Shown piece by piece: positions 27,201 through 36,217 of a DNA stretch of 64,000 bases. The translations under genes were made by a program, and so were the position numbers. The number at the start of each line of letters is the position of its first letter. Within the stretch, counting starts at the first letter, position 1. This stretch comes from Saprospiraceae bacterium (lineage in GTDB: Bacteria > Bacteroidota > Bacteroidia > Chitinophagales > Saprospiraceae), in assembly GCA_020629515.1 (NCBI GenBank), contig JAHDDE010000006.1:53404-117403 (forward strand), given 5' to 3'. Under the pieces are notes generated by a model. It was given only the letters and a program-made list of their open reading frames with translations. It had not been told where the DNA came from and did no database searches.

Positions 27201-27391
27201 GCCCCTACACCAAATCCTAATACTTTAAGAAAATCTCTTCTATTCCCACCTAAGTCTTCAACTACTTCTTGCTGACCTAATGCATCAATTAAAGATGGAT
27301 TTTGGATTTCGTTTTGAGCTGCAGTCATGAAAGACTCGTCTCTTGTTAAGTCCTTCTCTCCTACCCAAATTCCTCCAAATTCTTGTTTCAT
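24224..27391 (-). CDS. actB: Alternative complex III subunit ActB (fused molybdopterin-like and iron-sulfur domains)
   Basis: The 1055-residue protein has three parts. The N-terminus carries a Tat-like signal (NRRDFLKVLGFGVGAATMAAGC, split here as twin Arg 51-52 and Cys71), fitting a lipidated Tat substrate. The middle (about 80-760) is a molybdopterin oxidoreductase-like domain that, in this family, holds no cofactor. The C-terminal part (about 790-1040) is a four-cluster ferredoxin-like domain with Cys groups CTGCGACTVAC, CQHCDNAPCENVCP, CIGTRYCANNCP and CSFCVQ with CQSACP. It passes electrons from ActC to ActA hemes. It follows actA by 30 bp. Confidence 0.96.
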   Translation of the reverse strand: MKQEFGGIWVGEKDLTRDESFMTAAQNEIQNPSLIDALGQQEVVEDLGGNRRDFLKVLGFGVGAATMAAGCDIPVKRAIPYVVKPEEIVPGVATYYASTFVNGGDSCAVLVKTREGRPIKIEGNELCTMTKGGTSARVQASVLSLYDVNRLKNPTIGGEEVTWDQLDKKVIETLSSARSVRVVTHTILSPSAKSAIKDLQAKYANVEVVTYDPVSASAILEANESSFGDKVIPNYHFDKAEMIVGFNADFLGTWISPIEYARQYAKNRVINDVSHAKMSKHVQIESQMSTTGSNADNRILIKPSQQGESIAYLYGAITGQSVNASLSTETKAALNNLAAQLKANSGKSLVVSGSNNPAEQTLINAINSTLGNYGVTLTFDSASLQRQGDESDLVQLVSDLKSGKVDTVILNNCNPVFEYSGIEGIKEAFEGANGIALAYEANDTTATCDIVAPIHHYLESWGDVEAKRGHISLVQPTISALFNTRQGEESIIRWAGVADISSDQPYYEYVKAAWAKNAFTHQNNYLSFSSFWDQSLHDGVFSYEVKGSEGSFKGDVSAALRGISKSSGADLEVQFIEPITIGNGVYANNPWLQEMPDPVSRCTWGNYLAVPVGFDGVKKFKGLNNLSDGDLAKLTVDGKTYVLPVIQQFGQAPGTVSVALGYGRHIVGDAGKNIGTDVNASISMKGGRAQYYATDAKLSSKTGKEQYYSSVQYHHTMGVTAEDKKGNEFNADEAALAPGYGNVFSGFQGALTDRSIIRNAHVDNIKQATEDLKHEREHHQGLNAETLYPYDAYRKEKYEVGHHWGLHVDLNACTGCGACTVACMAENNVPVVGKKQVSRHQEMAWLRIDRYYYGDVENPNVVYQPMMCQHCDNAPCENVCPVNATNHSSEGLNQMTYNRCIGTRYCANNCPYKVRRFNWLDYTTADLFPANQVDVNGEALPFGADNLTRMVLNPDVTVRSRGVIEKCSFCVQKIQEGKLTAKKEGRKLRDGDIKSACQSACPTGALTFGDTNMKSGDFHDKLESPLNMIVLEEINVRSSVTYTMKVNNRDKSLEA

Positions 27392-27421
27392 AATACTGAT
27401 TTTCGGTAATCTATGATATTA

Positions 27422-28828
27422 TTAATAATGACATTTTTGGCATTCCAGACCTCCAATATCCTCTACTGTTATTTTCTCTTTTTCTCCCTTTGCCAATTGA
27501 TCATGATATAGTTCATAATTGGCATAATACTCGTTGCCTTTAAAGTCTACTGCTGTTTCTCTATGGCAGTTGATACACCATCCCATGCTTAACGGTGATG
27601 CTTGAGCAACCACATCCATCTCTTCTACTTTACCATGACAAGTTTGACACTCAACACCTCCAACAGTAACATGCTGAGCGTGGTTAAAGTAAACGTGGTC
27701 TGGCAAATTATGTATCCTAACCCATTCAATCGGGCCCTGAATTTCATCTTTTTGTTCGTTTGTCAATGAGGATACGATGTCCTTCCACTGCTTTTCAACC
27801 AACTTCTCACCTTTCTTATCTAATGTATTGACATCATCATTGGATAGGATATATTGATCTGATATCCATTTCTTGTATATCTTTTCGATATCCTCTTTTG
27901 ACAACTTGTCGTATTCTTCAATATATCGATTTGTAGTAGGATCATAACCCACGGAAGCATATATCTTAGTTAATTCTGCTGTACCGAAATTAGAACCATT
28001 TTTTATTGCACTATGACAGTTCATACATGTGTTGGTGGCCGGGATCACAGCATGTTTGGATCTTCGCGCGCCATCGTGACAATATTGGCAGTCTATTCCA
28101 TTTTCACCTGCGTGAATGGCATGCGAGAAATTAATAGGCTGTTCTGGCTCATATCCTTGTTGTCTACCTAAATTAATAGCATTAGTTACTGTAGTGTAAC
28201 CTCCTACAATCACTGCAGCTAAAATCAAGAGGCTTATCACTTTTTTGGTGAAAATTCTTTTCAAAAAAGGCTTCTCGATAAATTCCTCGCCATCTCGTGC
28301 AGCTATTAACTTATTCAATCCACTGATATACTGCATGAGTATCAACGCTAATGCTCCTAATGCAGCAGCAAGCACCCAGTACAACCAGGTATATTGTCCT
28401 CCTGACGAAGCAACTGCCCCAGTTCCTCCTCCTCCACCAGAATTCGTTTCTGGAACTTTAGTATATTCTTGATTAATATAAAGCAACACTGACTCAATAT
28501 CGTCATCAGTTAGATTAGGCCATGCTGTCATAACAGTTGGCTTATACTGATCCCATAACTCTACGGCTCTTGGATGACCAGCATTAATCATGGCTTGAGA
28601 ATTCCGTATCCAACCATATAAGTCTTCCCTCGGATAATCAGCCCAACGCTCTTCTGAACCTCCCAAGGCTGGTCCCGTACTGGCGGTTTTCATGTCTTTG
28701 GCGTGACATGTCGCACAGTAATTCCTAAAAAGTGTTTTACCAGCATCAGCACTCGGTTGAGCCATCAAATGTGACGACATCAACAATGCAAACAAAACAG
28801 TACAAAACCTAAAGTATTTCAAAGTCAT
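27422..28828 (-). CDS. actA: Alternative complex III subunit ActA (monoheme domain plus pentaheme cytochrome c)
   Basis: I start this 468-residue protein at ATG 28828, which begins a signal peptide (MTLKYFRFCTVLFALLMSSH). A GTG at 28864 would add 12 residues and lie almost at the predicted transcription start. A class I cytochrome c domain (CATCH at 38-42) comes first, then two TM helices (about 147-167 and 197-215), then a pentaheme domain with CxxCH at 247, 268, 394, 418 and 463. Six hemes in total. It is the first gene of the respiratory operon and is the electron outlet of alternative complex III toward the oxidase. Confidence 0.94.
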   Translation of the reverse strand: MTLKYFRFCTVLFALLMSSHLMAQPSADAGKTLFRNYCATCHAKDMKTASTGPALGGSEERWADYPREDLYGWIRNSQAMINAGHPRAVELWDQYKPTVMTAWPNLTDDDIESVLLYINQEYTKVPETNSGGGGGTGAVASSGGQYTWLYWVLAAALGALALILMQYISGLNKLIAARDGEEFIEKPFLKRIFTKKVISLLILAAVIVGGYTTVTNAINLGRQQGYEPEQPINFSHAIHAGENGIDCQYCHDGARRSKHAVIPATNTCMNCHSAIKNGSNFGTAELTKIYASVGYDPTTNRYIEEYDKLSKEDIEKIYKKWISDQYILSNDDVNTLDKKGEKLVEKQWKDIVSSLTNEQKDEIQGPIEWVRIHNLPDHVYFNHAQHVTVGGVECQTCHGKVEEMDVVAQASPLSMGWCINCHRETAVDFKGNEYYANYELYHDQLAKGEKEKITVEDIGGLECQKCHY

Positions 28829-28883
28829 CAGTATCTTCTTTAAAGTAGTACAGCAAAACTGCACTCTGACTTAAATTTGGGCG

Positions 28884-28891
28884 CAAAATTA
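28884..28891 (-). promoter_or_regulatory. -7 promoter element of the act-cox respiratory operon
   Basis: Read on the minus strand, TAATTTTG is a perfect TAnnTTTG. An ATTG (28913-28916) 21 bp further upstream may be the -33 element. Transcription would begin near 28877, giving a leader of about 50 bases before the ATG at 28828. Confidence 0.5.
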
Positions 28892-28957
28892 ACTTTCCAC
28901 ACCTATATATTACAATAACTCAATAAACCCATTTTTATTCAGACTCAATACAAATAA

Positions 28958-29752
28958 TCAAATAGACACCATAGCCTTGATATGAGGATGGGGGTCATAA
29001 TTGATTAATTGAAAATCTTCGTATTTAAAGTCTTCGATATTCTTTATTTCTGGATTTATTTTCATTCTTGGTAATTCTTTTGGCGTTCTTTTTAATTGCT
29101 CATGAGCTTGTTCTATATGGTTATTGTACAGATGTACATCCCCAAATGAATGTACAAACTCTCCATACTCTAATCCACATACTTGAGCAATCATCATGGT
29201 CAATAAGGCATAGGATGCTATATTGAATGGAACCCCTAAAAACGTATCAGCTGAACGCTGATAAAGTTGACAAGACAACTTTCCGTCTGCCACATAAAAT
29301 TGAAATAAACAATGACAAGGCATCAGAGCCATATCTTTCAATTCAGCCACATTCCAAGCACTAATTATAATTCTTCTTGAGTCGGGATTATTCTTAAGCG
29401 TACTTATTACATCACTCAACTGATCATGTACTGAACCGTCAGCTCCTTCCCACTTCCTCCATTGCTTACCGTACACTGGACCTAAATCCCCATTTTCATC
29501 AGCCCACTCATCCCATATCCTGACTTTGTTTTCACTTAGATACTTAATATTAGTGTCTCCATTGATGAACCAAAGTAATTCATGTATTATAGATCGTAGA
29601 TGAAGTTTTTTAGTGGTGAGTAGCGGAAATCCTTCATTTAGATCAAATCGCATTTGGTAGCCAAAACAGCTTATAGTCCCTGTGCCTGTTCTGTCACCTT
29701 TTGATGTTCCATTTGCTAAAATATGGCTCAAAAGGTCCAAATATTGTTTCAT
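28958..29752 (-). CDS. thyA: Thymidylate synthase
   Basis: The frame from ATG 29752 ([12 protein letters not shown]) gives 264 residues, the same length as E. coli ThyA, and matches it along its whole length. Visible landmarks are [25 protein letters not shown], the catalytic cysteine in [12 protein letters not shown], the nucleotide-binding [22 protein letters not shown] and the C-terminal HIKAMVSI. A 13-residue N-terminal extension from a start at 29791 is possible but unlikely. It converts dUMP to dTMP using methylene-tetrahydrofolate. It is transcribed toward the act operon but looks independent. Confidence 0.96.
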   Translation of the reverse strand: MKQYLDLLSHILANGTSKGDRTGTGTISCFGYQMRFDLNEGFPLLTTKKLHLRSIIHELLWFINGDTNIKYLSENKVRIWDEWADENGDLGPVYGKQWRKWEGADGSVHDQLSDVISTLKNNPDSRRIIISAWNVAELKDMALMPCHCLFQFYVADGKLSCQLYQRSADTFLGVPFNIASYALLTMMIAQVCGLEYGEFVHSFGDVHLYNNHIEQAHEQLKRTPKELPRMKINPEIKNIEDFKYEDFQLINYDPHPHIKAMVSI

Positions 29753-29910
29753 ACTCCGATTTGTGCCACAAAGATTAAATAATTCTTCCATATATAGAAA
29801 AAATAGATATATGAATAATTAATATAAATTGGCTACCAACAAAGTTTACTTTCTTTTTAACGCCTAATGCATGAAGAGGATAAAATATTTTATATTCATG
29901 TATCTCCTCT

Positions 29911-31119
29911 ATGAGTAATAATATATTCGGACATATAATTTTGGCCATCTTGTTAATAAAGAGCGCTTATATCTCTGCACAGGACAATAGAACTTGTACT
30001 TCAAATCCTCCTTTAGGTTTTTATAATGAACAAGAAAACGTCTATGCCAATAAGAGAGAAGAACTGTTTATCCCGATAGTATTTCATGTGGTATATCACA
30101 ATAATGAGGAGAATATATCAGACGACATCATTTACTCTCAACTCCAAACAATTAATGATGACTACAATTCCAACAATCTTGATATCACTAATGTACCCGC
30201 TGTCTTTCAAAAAGATGTAGGAAACGTGGGAATCGAATTTTGCTTAGCTTCGGAAGATCCTTTTGGAAATCCATCCACTGGCATAATTAGGGTTAATACA
30301 CCAATAGATTCTATTGGTGGGCAGATCAGCTTTGAAAACGGACTCAAAAAATTAAAATTCACTCAATTAGGAGGCTCAGATGCCTGGGATACTGAAAAGT
30401 ATCTAAATGTCTGGATAAGTAATCGGTCTGATGGGATCATAGGTACCGCAACATTTCCTAATGATCCAGATACTACTCCTGGAGAAGATGGTATCGAATT
30501 GGACTACCGGGTAGTTGGGAATAAACCCCAATTCCAATCAAGATTTAATATAGGCAGAACACTTACGCACGAAATAGGTCATTATCTCAACTTAGATCAC
30601 CCTTGGGGCAAAACTGTTAGTTGCTTTAATGAAGGAGATATGGTTGAAGACACACCAGTTCAAGGTGAAGCATACTTTGGCTGCAGTACTTCTATGCAAA
30701 GTAGTTGTGGTAGTAGAGATATGGTGCATAATTTTATGGGATTTATGGATGATGCCTGTTTATGGTATTTCACTAAAGGTCAAGCTAATAAAATGGTCAA
30801 CTCAATATTCAAATATAGATATGGCTTATTATCATCGGGCATTTGTTCTGACCTGCAACCTATCCCAGATGACCCGCTGGAAATCGCTACGATTAGACAG
30901 GTCAATTTTGGACTTCAGATTAATTTAGGTTTTATGCCTCAAGTGGGTTATCGTTTAGACCTATATGACATATCTGGTAGGCATATTTGGACCAACGATC
31001 AAAATGGTCTATCAATTCATTTAGCTAATTTAAGTAGTCAAAATACTGGAGTCTATATACTTACTATGAATTTCGAAAATCAAAGATATTTTAGAAAATT
31101 TTTCTATTCTTCAGATTAA
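29911..31119 (+). CDS. Secreted M43-type zinc metalloprotease with type IX secretion sorting domain
   Basis: The 402-residue preproprotein has a signal peptide (about 1-24, ending ISAQ) and a pappalysin/cytophagalysin-like (M43) catalytic domain with the extended zinc motif HEIGHYLNLDH (His220, Glu221, His224, His230) and a downstream NFMGFMDDACLWYFTKGQ Met-turn region. About 75 C-terminal residues (GYRLDLYDISGRHIW, NTGVYILTM, YFRKFFYS) fit the type A sorting domain recognised by the type IX secretion system. It should be exported and cleaved at the cell surface. Monocistronic. Confidence 0.9.
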   Translation: MSNNIFGHIILAILLIKSAYISAQDNRTCTSNPPLGFYNEQENVYANKREELFIPIVFHVVYHNNEENISDDIIYSQLQTINDDYNSNNLDITNVPAVFQKDVGNVGIEFCLASEDPFGNPSTGIIRVNTPIDSIGGQISFENGLKKLKFTQLGGSDAWDTEKYLNVWISNRSDGIIGTATFPNDPDTTPGEDGIELDYRVVGNKPQFQSRFNIGRTLTHEIGHYLNLDHPWGKTVSCFNEGDMVEDTPVQGEAYFGCSTSMQSSCGSRDMVHNFMGFMDDACLWYFTKGQANKMVNSIFKYRYGLLSSGICSDLQPIPDDPLEIATIRQVNFGLQINLGFMPQVGYRLDLYDISGRHIWTNDQNGLSIHLANLSSQNTGVYILTMNFENQRYFRKFFYSSD

Positions 31120-31169
31120 ATTTTGTCGAAATTTGGACGACAGAAGAAGTAAATTGGGCGTACTTGTAA

Positions 31170-33872
31170 TTAGAAAAAATTAGTATCAAATGCCGTTCTA
31201 CCAGTCTGATACTTAATGAAATCCGAAAACGGAGAAGCTTTTACGCCAATAAAAAATGAATATGTGTCTGCCTGTGGTTGCCAGCTTATGCTCATCCTCC
31301 AACAATGTAGGTCTCTATTGAGTGTGAAAGAAGGATATACCCATCTCTTATTTTTTATGTCATAAGATAAATTCCCTACGCTCATTCCCCATTTATCAGT
31401 CAGCGGAATATTGCCCGTTGTTAATTGTATACTGTGTGTATTGAAATCCCATGATTTTACTCCAGCTCGATCAGTAAAACCAAAGCGCATAACATGACGA
31501 ATCCTTGCATTTTCAAACCAACTAAATAACTCAGGATATTCTAATTTTTCTTTCTTACTCCGACTACTGGCTTTAGGAGGATCACCTTTATATATCAACC
31601 AATCTCTAACATCTGCCAATGTAAACCCAGTAGAAATGTTAACCGTAAATTCATCAAGTCGTAAAAGTTTCTTTTCCTGAGACCAAACCGTAGTATTAAC
31701 CCTTCCCCTACTGGTTTCAATGTATGGATCAAAGGTTCCATTAATAGATAATGTAGTAATGTTCTTAAAAATATTAGCGTTTGCACTAAATCTAATCGGT
31801 GACCAATTTAAAGAATCTGCTTGCAAATTGTAATTACCTGAGAAATTAACCGAATTGAAGATTTTGAATTTTTTTTCTGTGCTATCCTTTTTGCTATAGA
31901 ATTTGCCTTCAAAATTATTAGCTATGTTATAAGTAATTGATAGGCCACCACGCTTAAGAGTAGTATTTTTATACAGGTATTCTATATCTGAATCATCAAA
32001 AGGGTTATCAGGATTAAAAGGATTATATCGAGTCAATTTATTAATAGAAATGTTTTCATCAAAATCAAAATACTCATAATAGTTTTCCATTGAAGGGGAA
32101 TAACTTAACCCAATTGTCGGTCTTAACTGATGTCTTAAACCTCTGATTTGCCCCTCGTCAGACAATAGAGTTCCAAACATAACTGAAGATAAATTTGCAC
32201 TAACAGTTAAGTCCCTTACAGGACTAAAATCATTATTAATAAAGCTTTTAATAACATCATTGGAGTCTCTTTTTAATTCATGTGTTTGAAGATACCAAGA
32301 CTCACTGTAGGTTATGTTTGTATTAAAACTAATATTCTGAAGAATACTATAGGATGCACTAATGTCAGCATTATGATTAAAGCCGCCACGAAAATCACTC
32401 AAAGTCTCAGAAGTAAAAAGTATAGTATCTCGGGTAGTCACAGAATTCTTAAAATCAGCATTATACTGCATATTAATTTTTTCAAACCATTTTTCTTGAT
32501 TTGAAGCTTTCTTTGACTTAAACGGAAAAACTCTCTTCATCCTCAATTTGACATCTGGGATAGTAAAACTTATGCTTCGAGTCAAAGTGTTCTGACTATG
32601 AGATATAGCCGATGAAAAGTTCCAAACATCAGATATCTTATAATTGTAGCTAAAGTTTGAATTAATCTGACTGTTTAATTGAGATTGAGCATCTGCAAAA
32701 TTCCTTCGATCAAAGTCATTGACTGTAAATCGCAGAGAGCCTCCTATACGTCGATATGGATGTGCCTTCGAATCTTGATTATGGCTAAGAGAAATCGAAT
32801 ATGAATTTTGAATATTAGGATCAACTTGACCAGCAACATCGATTAACTGTTTAGAAAAGCTAACATTCGCATTACCAGAATATTTATAGCGTTTACGATA
32901 ATTGGTACTGGCAGCCAAACTCCAAGAGCCTCTATAATAGATATCTGATCTAAGGGTCAAATCAGCATATTCGCTTAATGCGAAATAATATCCAATACCC
33001 CGTATTCCTGGACCTAATTGTCTCGATGAATGAAAAAAGTCCTGGGGAGCGATTAGTCCCGTAGACGCATTATTAAAATTTAAAAGCGGTGCAAATGCAA
33101 ATGGGAAAGCGAGTGGTGTTGGAATACCTGCAATTTCCATATTGGCTGGTCCAGCTACTGCTAATTTTTCAGGTATGAATTTCAGTTTAGTAGTTCTAAT
33201 TCCCCAGTGTGGATGGTCATGATCACATGTAGTTATTAAAGCATTCTTATTATAAATCACATCCTCTATATGCAGACTATCGTTTCCGGCTCTTACAAAT
33301 TTTGTTACAGCCCCATGAATATACATACCCCCCTGCTCTATATTCGCTCCATATACAATTCCTTTTTGGCTATCTATATTAAATAAAATCTCATCAGCTT
33401 TAGCATTTTGATCTCCTGACTTAAAACTTGCTCTTGGCGACTTTTTATTTCTTTTTCCTGCTTTTATATTGTTAGTGTTAAAATTCAAAATGATATAATC
33501 GGCAGTAACTTCATAATCTGTATACTTGACATAGGCGTCCCCATAGAGATATAGCTCTTGCTTGGACATATCCAAAAAACTTGAATCTTTGGAACCATAA
33601 TTAATAATGGTAGTCTTGGCATTAGAAAAGTCTCCGCCCTGCCCTGAAAAATCAGCTGAGCTCTGCGTTAAGCTTTCTTCATCAGTCAGATCATTTGAAT
33701 ATCCAACTGGCATTATGCCAGAATCAAATTTTTGACTTTTTACGATTGAATCTATTCTAATTGAATCTGATATGACTGGGTCAGATGATCTGATCAACGT
33801 ATCTACTTGCCCTAACAAGATAAGATTGGCCAGACAGCAAAAGCTACATATTATTAATGATCTATACTTCAA
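31170..33872 (-). CDS. lptD: LPS-assembly protein LptD-like outer-membrane translocon
   Basis: The 900-residue protein has a signal peptide, a disordered serine/aspartate-rich stretch, an OstA/LptA-like beta-jellyroll (about 85-200: QELYLYGDAYVKYTDYEVTA, GIVYGANIEQGGMYIHGAV) and a large beta-barrel to the C-terminus (ends FDTNFF). Bacteroidota LptD proteins are of this length. It inserts lipopolysaccharide into the outer leaflet. The only start is TTG at 33872: a stop lies ten codons upstream with no ATG between, and the next Met would remove the signal peptide. Divergent from the amidase gene. Confidence 0.88.
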   Translation of the reverse strand: MKYRSLIICSFCCLANLILLGQVDTLIRSSDPVISDSIRIDSIVKSQKFDSGIMPVGYSNDLTDEESLTQSSADFSGQGGDFSNAKTTIINYGSKDSSFLDMSKQELYLYGDAYVKYTDYEVTADYIILNFNTNNIKAGKRNKKSPRASFKSGDQNAKADEILFNIDSQKGIVYGANIEQGGMYIHGAVTKFVRAGNDSLHIEDVIYNKNALITTCDHDHPHWGIRTTKLKFIPEKLAVAGPANMEIAGIPTPLAFPFAFAPLLNFNNASTGLIAPQDFFHSSRQLGPGIRGIGYYFALSEYADLTLRSDIYYRGSWSLAASTNYRKRYKYSGNANVSFSKQLIDVAGQVDPNIQNSYSISLSHNQDSKAHPYRRIGGSLRFTVNDFDRRNFADAQSQLNSQINSNFSYNYKISDVWNFSSAISHSQNTLTRSISFTIPDVKLRMKRVFPFKSKKASNQEKWFEKINMQYNADFKNSVTTRDTILFTSETLSDFRGGFNHNADISASYSILQNISFNTNITYSESWYLQTHELKRDSNDVIKSFINNDFSPVRDLTVSANLSSVMFGTLLSDEGQIRGLRHQLRPTIGLSYSPSMENYYEYFDFDENISINKLTRYNPFNPDNPFDDSDIEYLYKNTTLKRGGLSITYNIANNFEGKFYSKKDSTEKKFKIFNSVNFSGNYNLQADSLNWSPIRFSANANIFKNITTLSINGTFDPYIETSRGRVNTTVWSQEKKLLRLDEFTVNISTGFTLADVRDWLIYKGDPPKASSRSKKEKLEYPELFSWFENARIRHVMRFGFTDRAGVKSWDFNTHSIQLTTGNIPLTDKWGMSVGNLSYDIKNKRWVYPSFTLNRDLHCWRMSISWQPQADTYSFFIGVKASPFSDFIKYQTGRTAFDTNFF

Positions 33873-33985
33873 GTCTTTAATAGATTCAGTTATATTTGTT
33901 TATTAATAATATGTAGTAGCCTGTTTATCATGAACTACAAAACAAAGGTCGAATATATTTTGCTAACCATCAAAATATTAGACAA

Positions 33986-35107
33986 ATGTTAAACTTTGTA
34001 AACACAATATTAACGTGTTTATCGTTTTACCTGTTGCTTTCCTTACCTCTTGAAAGCTTTACCCAATCCACACAGTTCGACCTAAAACGATCTTTTGATG
34101 TAGTATTAGATGCTGGGCATGGAGGGCATGATGTTGGAGCTATTGGCATATCAACATTAGAAAAAGAAGTCACTCTTTCTTTAGCTCTTGAGATAGGTAA
34201 TCAGTTAAATCGATTATTCCCGTTCATTAATGTTTACTACACAAGAGTAGATGATAGATTTATCCCACTCACTGAGCGCATAGCCGTAGCCAATGATGTC
34301 AAGGCTGATCTATTCGTATCTATACATTGCAACAGCGTTAAAATTAAATCGAGAGCTTTTGGTGCAGAAACATATGTTATGGGTGTTCACTCAACTGAAG
34401 AAAACCTCGATGTAGCTAAAAGAGAAAACTCATCTATTCTTTTAGAAAAGAATTATGCTCAAAATTATAATGGCTATGATCCCTACTCCATAGAAGGGCA
34501 TATAATGCTTTCTGCACTTCAAAATCAATATTTAGAAGAGAGTATCAAGCTTGCCCAATTAATTCAAGAAAATATTCAGAAGAAGACCTCCTTAAGAAAT
34601 CGAGGGGTAAAACAGGCTGGTTTTGTTCTATTGCGACATGCCACTATGCCAAGCGTCCTTATCGAGGCTGCTTTTATAAGTGACAAATCAGATGAAGAAT
34701 ATATAGTGAGCAGCGGTGGAATAGCCAAAACTGCTCAGTCTATAGCTACTGCGATAGGACGGTATACGCAGAATATCAGAAAAGAAAAAACCAATGACTT
34801 AATTACTTCGCAATTAAACACTGATACTGCACCAGTAGTCTATAAAAAATCAGATAATACTATCTCTCAAATTATATATAAAATACAAATTGCGAGCTCA
34901 CGACAGAAAATTGTCAATCTGACAAAAAAATTTGGTCCACTTTCCAACCAAATAGTTGAAGTATTTGAAGATAATTTATTTAAATATTTTATTGGAGCAC
35001 ATAAAAGCCTAATAAATGCAGTGGACGCAAGACATAAACTTAAAGAAGAAGGATATAAAGGTGCTTTTGTCGTCGCTTATCAAAACGACAAACGTATTAA
35101 GTTATAA
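33986..35107 (+). CDS. N-acetylmuramoyl-L-alanine amidase (Amidase_3) with SPOR-like C-terminus
   Basis: The 373-residue protein has a signal peptide (about 1-27) and an Amidase_3 domain (about 36-260). Zinc and catalytic positions are visible: DAGHGGHDVGAIG, the Glu in LEKEVTLSLALEIG, SIHCNS and the terminal Glu in SVLIEAAFISD. The last 75 residues (YKIQIASSRQKI, FKYFIGAHKSLINAVDARHKL) fit a SPOR-like septal peptidoglycan-binding fold. It cleaves stem peptides from glycan strands, probably at division. It is followed after 24 bp by an MCE-domain gene. Confidence 0.9.
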   Translation: MLNFVNTILTCLSFYLLLSLPLESFTQSTQFDLKRSFDVVLDAGHGGHDVGAIGISTLEKEVTLSLALEIGNQLNRLFPFINVYYTRVDDRFIPLTERIAVANDVKADLFVSIHCNSVKIKSRAFGAETYVMGVHSTEENLDVAKRENSSILLEKNYAQNYNGYDPYSIEGHIMLSALQNQYLEESIKLAQLIQENIQKKTSLRNRGVKQAGFVLLRHATMPSVLIEAAFISDKSDEEYIVSSGGIAKTAQSIATAIGRYTQNIRKEKTNDLITSQLNTDTAPVVYKKSDNTISQIIYKIQIASSRQKIVNLTKKFGPLSNQIVEVFEDNLFKYFIGAHKSLINAVDARHKLKEEGYKGAFVVAYQNDKRIKL

Positions 35108-35131
35108 CTTTGTGCACCTGAATTAACAAAT

Positions 35132-36214
35132 ATGTCAAAAGAACTAAAGCTGGGAATCGTAAGCATATTAGCCATTGCTATTGCTTTGTGGGGATATCAA
35201 TATCTAAAAGGGAAAAATATATTAGGAAAAGTACAAAGCTTTAAAACAGTATATGAAAACATTGAAGGCCTTAAAATGGCTGCCCCTGTCGAAATAAATG
35301 GATATGTAGTTGGCTCTGTATCAAAAATAGAGCTTAATCCAGAAAGTGCTAAAAGCATGCTCATAAATTTTGACGTTCAGGGGGAATGGAAACTTCCACA
35401 AAATACGGTTGCCATACTTGCAGCAGATAACAGTTTAGTAGGATCTAAAAAGATTATTCTACAGTTTGATGAATTGTGTAATAATAATTGTGCTACAAAT
35501 GGTTCGATGTTAACTCCAGGTTATAGAGGAATGTTAGATGCTCTATTAGATACGGATGACTTAAAATCAAAAATGTCGATTCTCAAAGGTGAAGCTGGAC
35601 CCATATTGGATACATTATTAAACACATTAAGTAATGAAAATGCCGACAATGCAGTAAGCAATAGTTTAGTGAGCATGGAGAAAGCAATGGAGAATATGGT
35701 CACTATGACTAAAACAATGAATAACTTGATGAGCTCTTCATACAGTAATATCAATAGTACATTTGAAAATATGGCAGTGGTTAGTGGTGCATTGGCTAAT
35801 ACCAACCAAGATCTTCAAAACATGATCACCAACCTCTCTAACTTATCTCAGCAGATCGTTGAAGCTGACTTAGGCAATACGTTGTCTAAAACAAGCCAAA
35901 CATTTGACAATACTAATGAATTACTCACTAAGCTAACTTCAACCGTTGACCAAGCGAGTGGGTCCTTTGATAAGCTAAATACTATGTTGGCTAAAGTAGA
36001 GGATGGTAATGGGTCTATTAGCAAACTTTTAAATGACCCAGAGATATATAACAATTTAGAGAATACTTCTAAACATCTTTCACTTTTGCTTCAGGACCTA
36101 AGGCTTAATCCAAAAAGATACGTTAGGTTGTCAGTATTTGGTAGAAAGGGAAATCAATATATGCCACCCGAAGAAGATCCAGCTTATGAAGCGGAGGCTA
36201 ATCGAGACAAATAA
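35132..36214 (+). CDS. MCE/MlaD-family lipid transport protein
   Basis: The 360-residue protein has one N-terminal TM anchor (about 6-23) and an MCE domain (about 36-115: YENIEGLKMAAPVEINGYVVGSVSKIELN). A long, low-complexity alpha-helical C-terminal region (about 150-335) is rich in Asn, Ser and Met. MCE proteins form hexameric rings that carry lipids between membranes. The permease and ATPase partners (MlaE, MlaF) are not in the window. Co-transcription with the amidase is likely (24-bp gap). Bacteroidota commonly encode this amidase-MlaD pair together. Confidence 0.88.
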   Translation: MSKELKLGIVSILAIAIALWGYQYLKGKNILGKVQSFKTVYENIEGLKMAAPVEINGYVVGSVSKIELNPESAKSMLINFDVQGEWKLPQNTVAILAADNSLVGSKKIILQFDELCNNNCATNGSMLTPGYRGMLDALLDTDDLKSKMSILKGEAGPILDTLLNTLSNENADNAVSNSLVSMEKAMENMVTMTKTMNNLMSSSYSNINSTFENMAVVSGALANTNQDLQNMITNLSNLSQQIVEADLGNTLSKTSQTFDNTNELLTKLTSTVDQASGSFDKLNTMLAKVEDGNGSISKLLNDPEIYNNLENTSKHLSLLLQDLRLNPKRYVRLSVFGRKGNQYMPPEEDPAYEAEANRDK

Positions 36215-36217
36215 GCG

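Noticed and set aside
24224..27391. Calling actB a formate dehydrogenase or other molybdoenzyme
   Set aside because: The order with ActA, C, D, E, F and the fused Fe-S domain identifies alternative complex III, whose large subunit does not hold molybdopterin.
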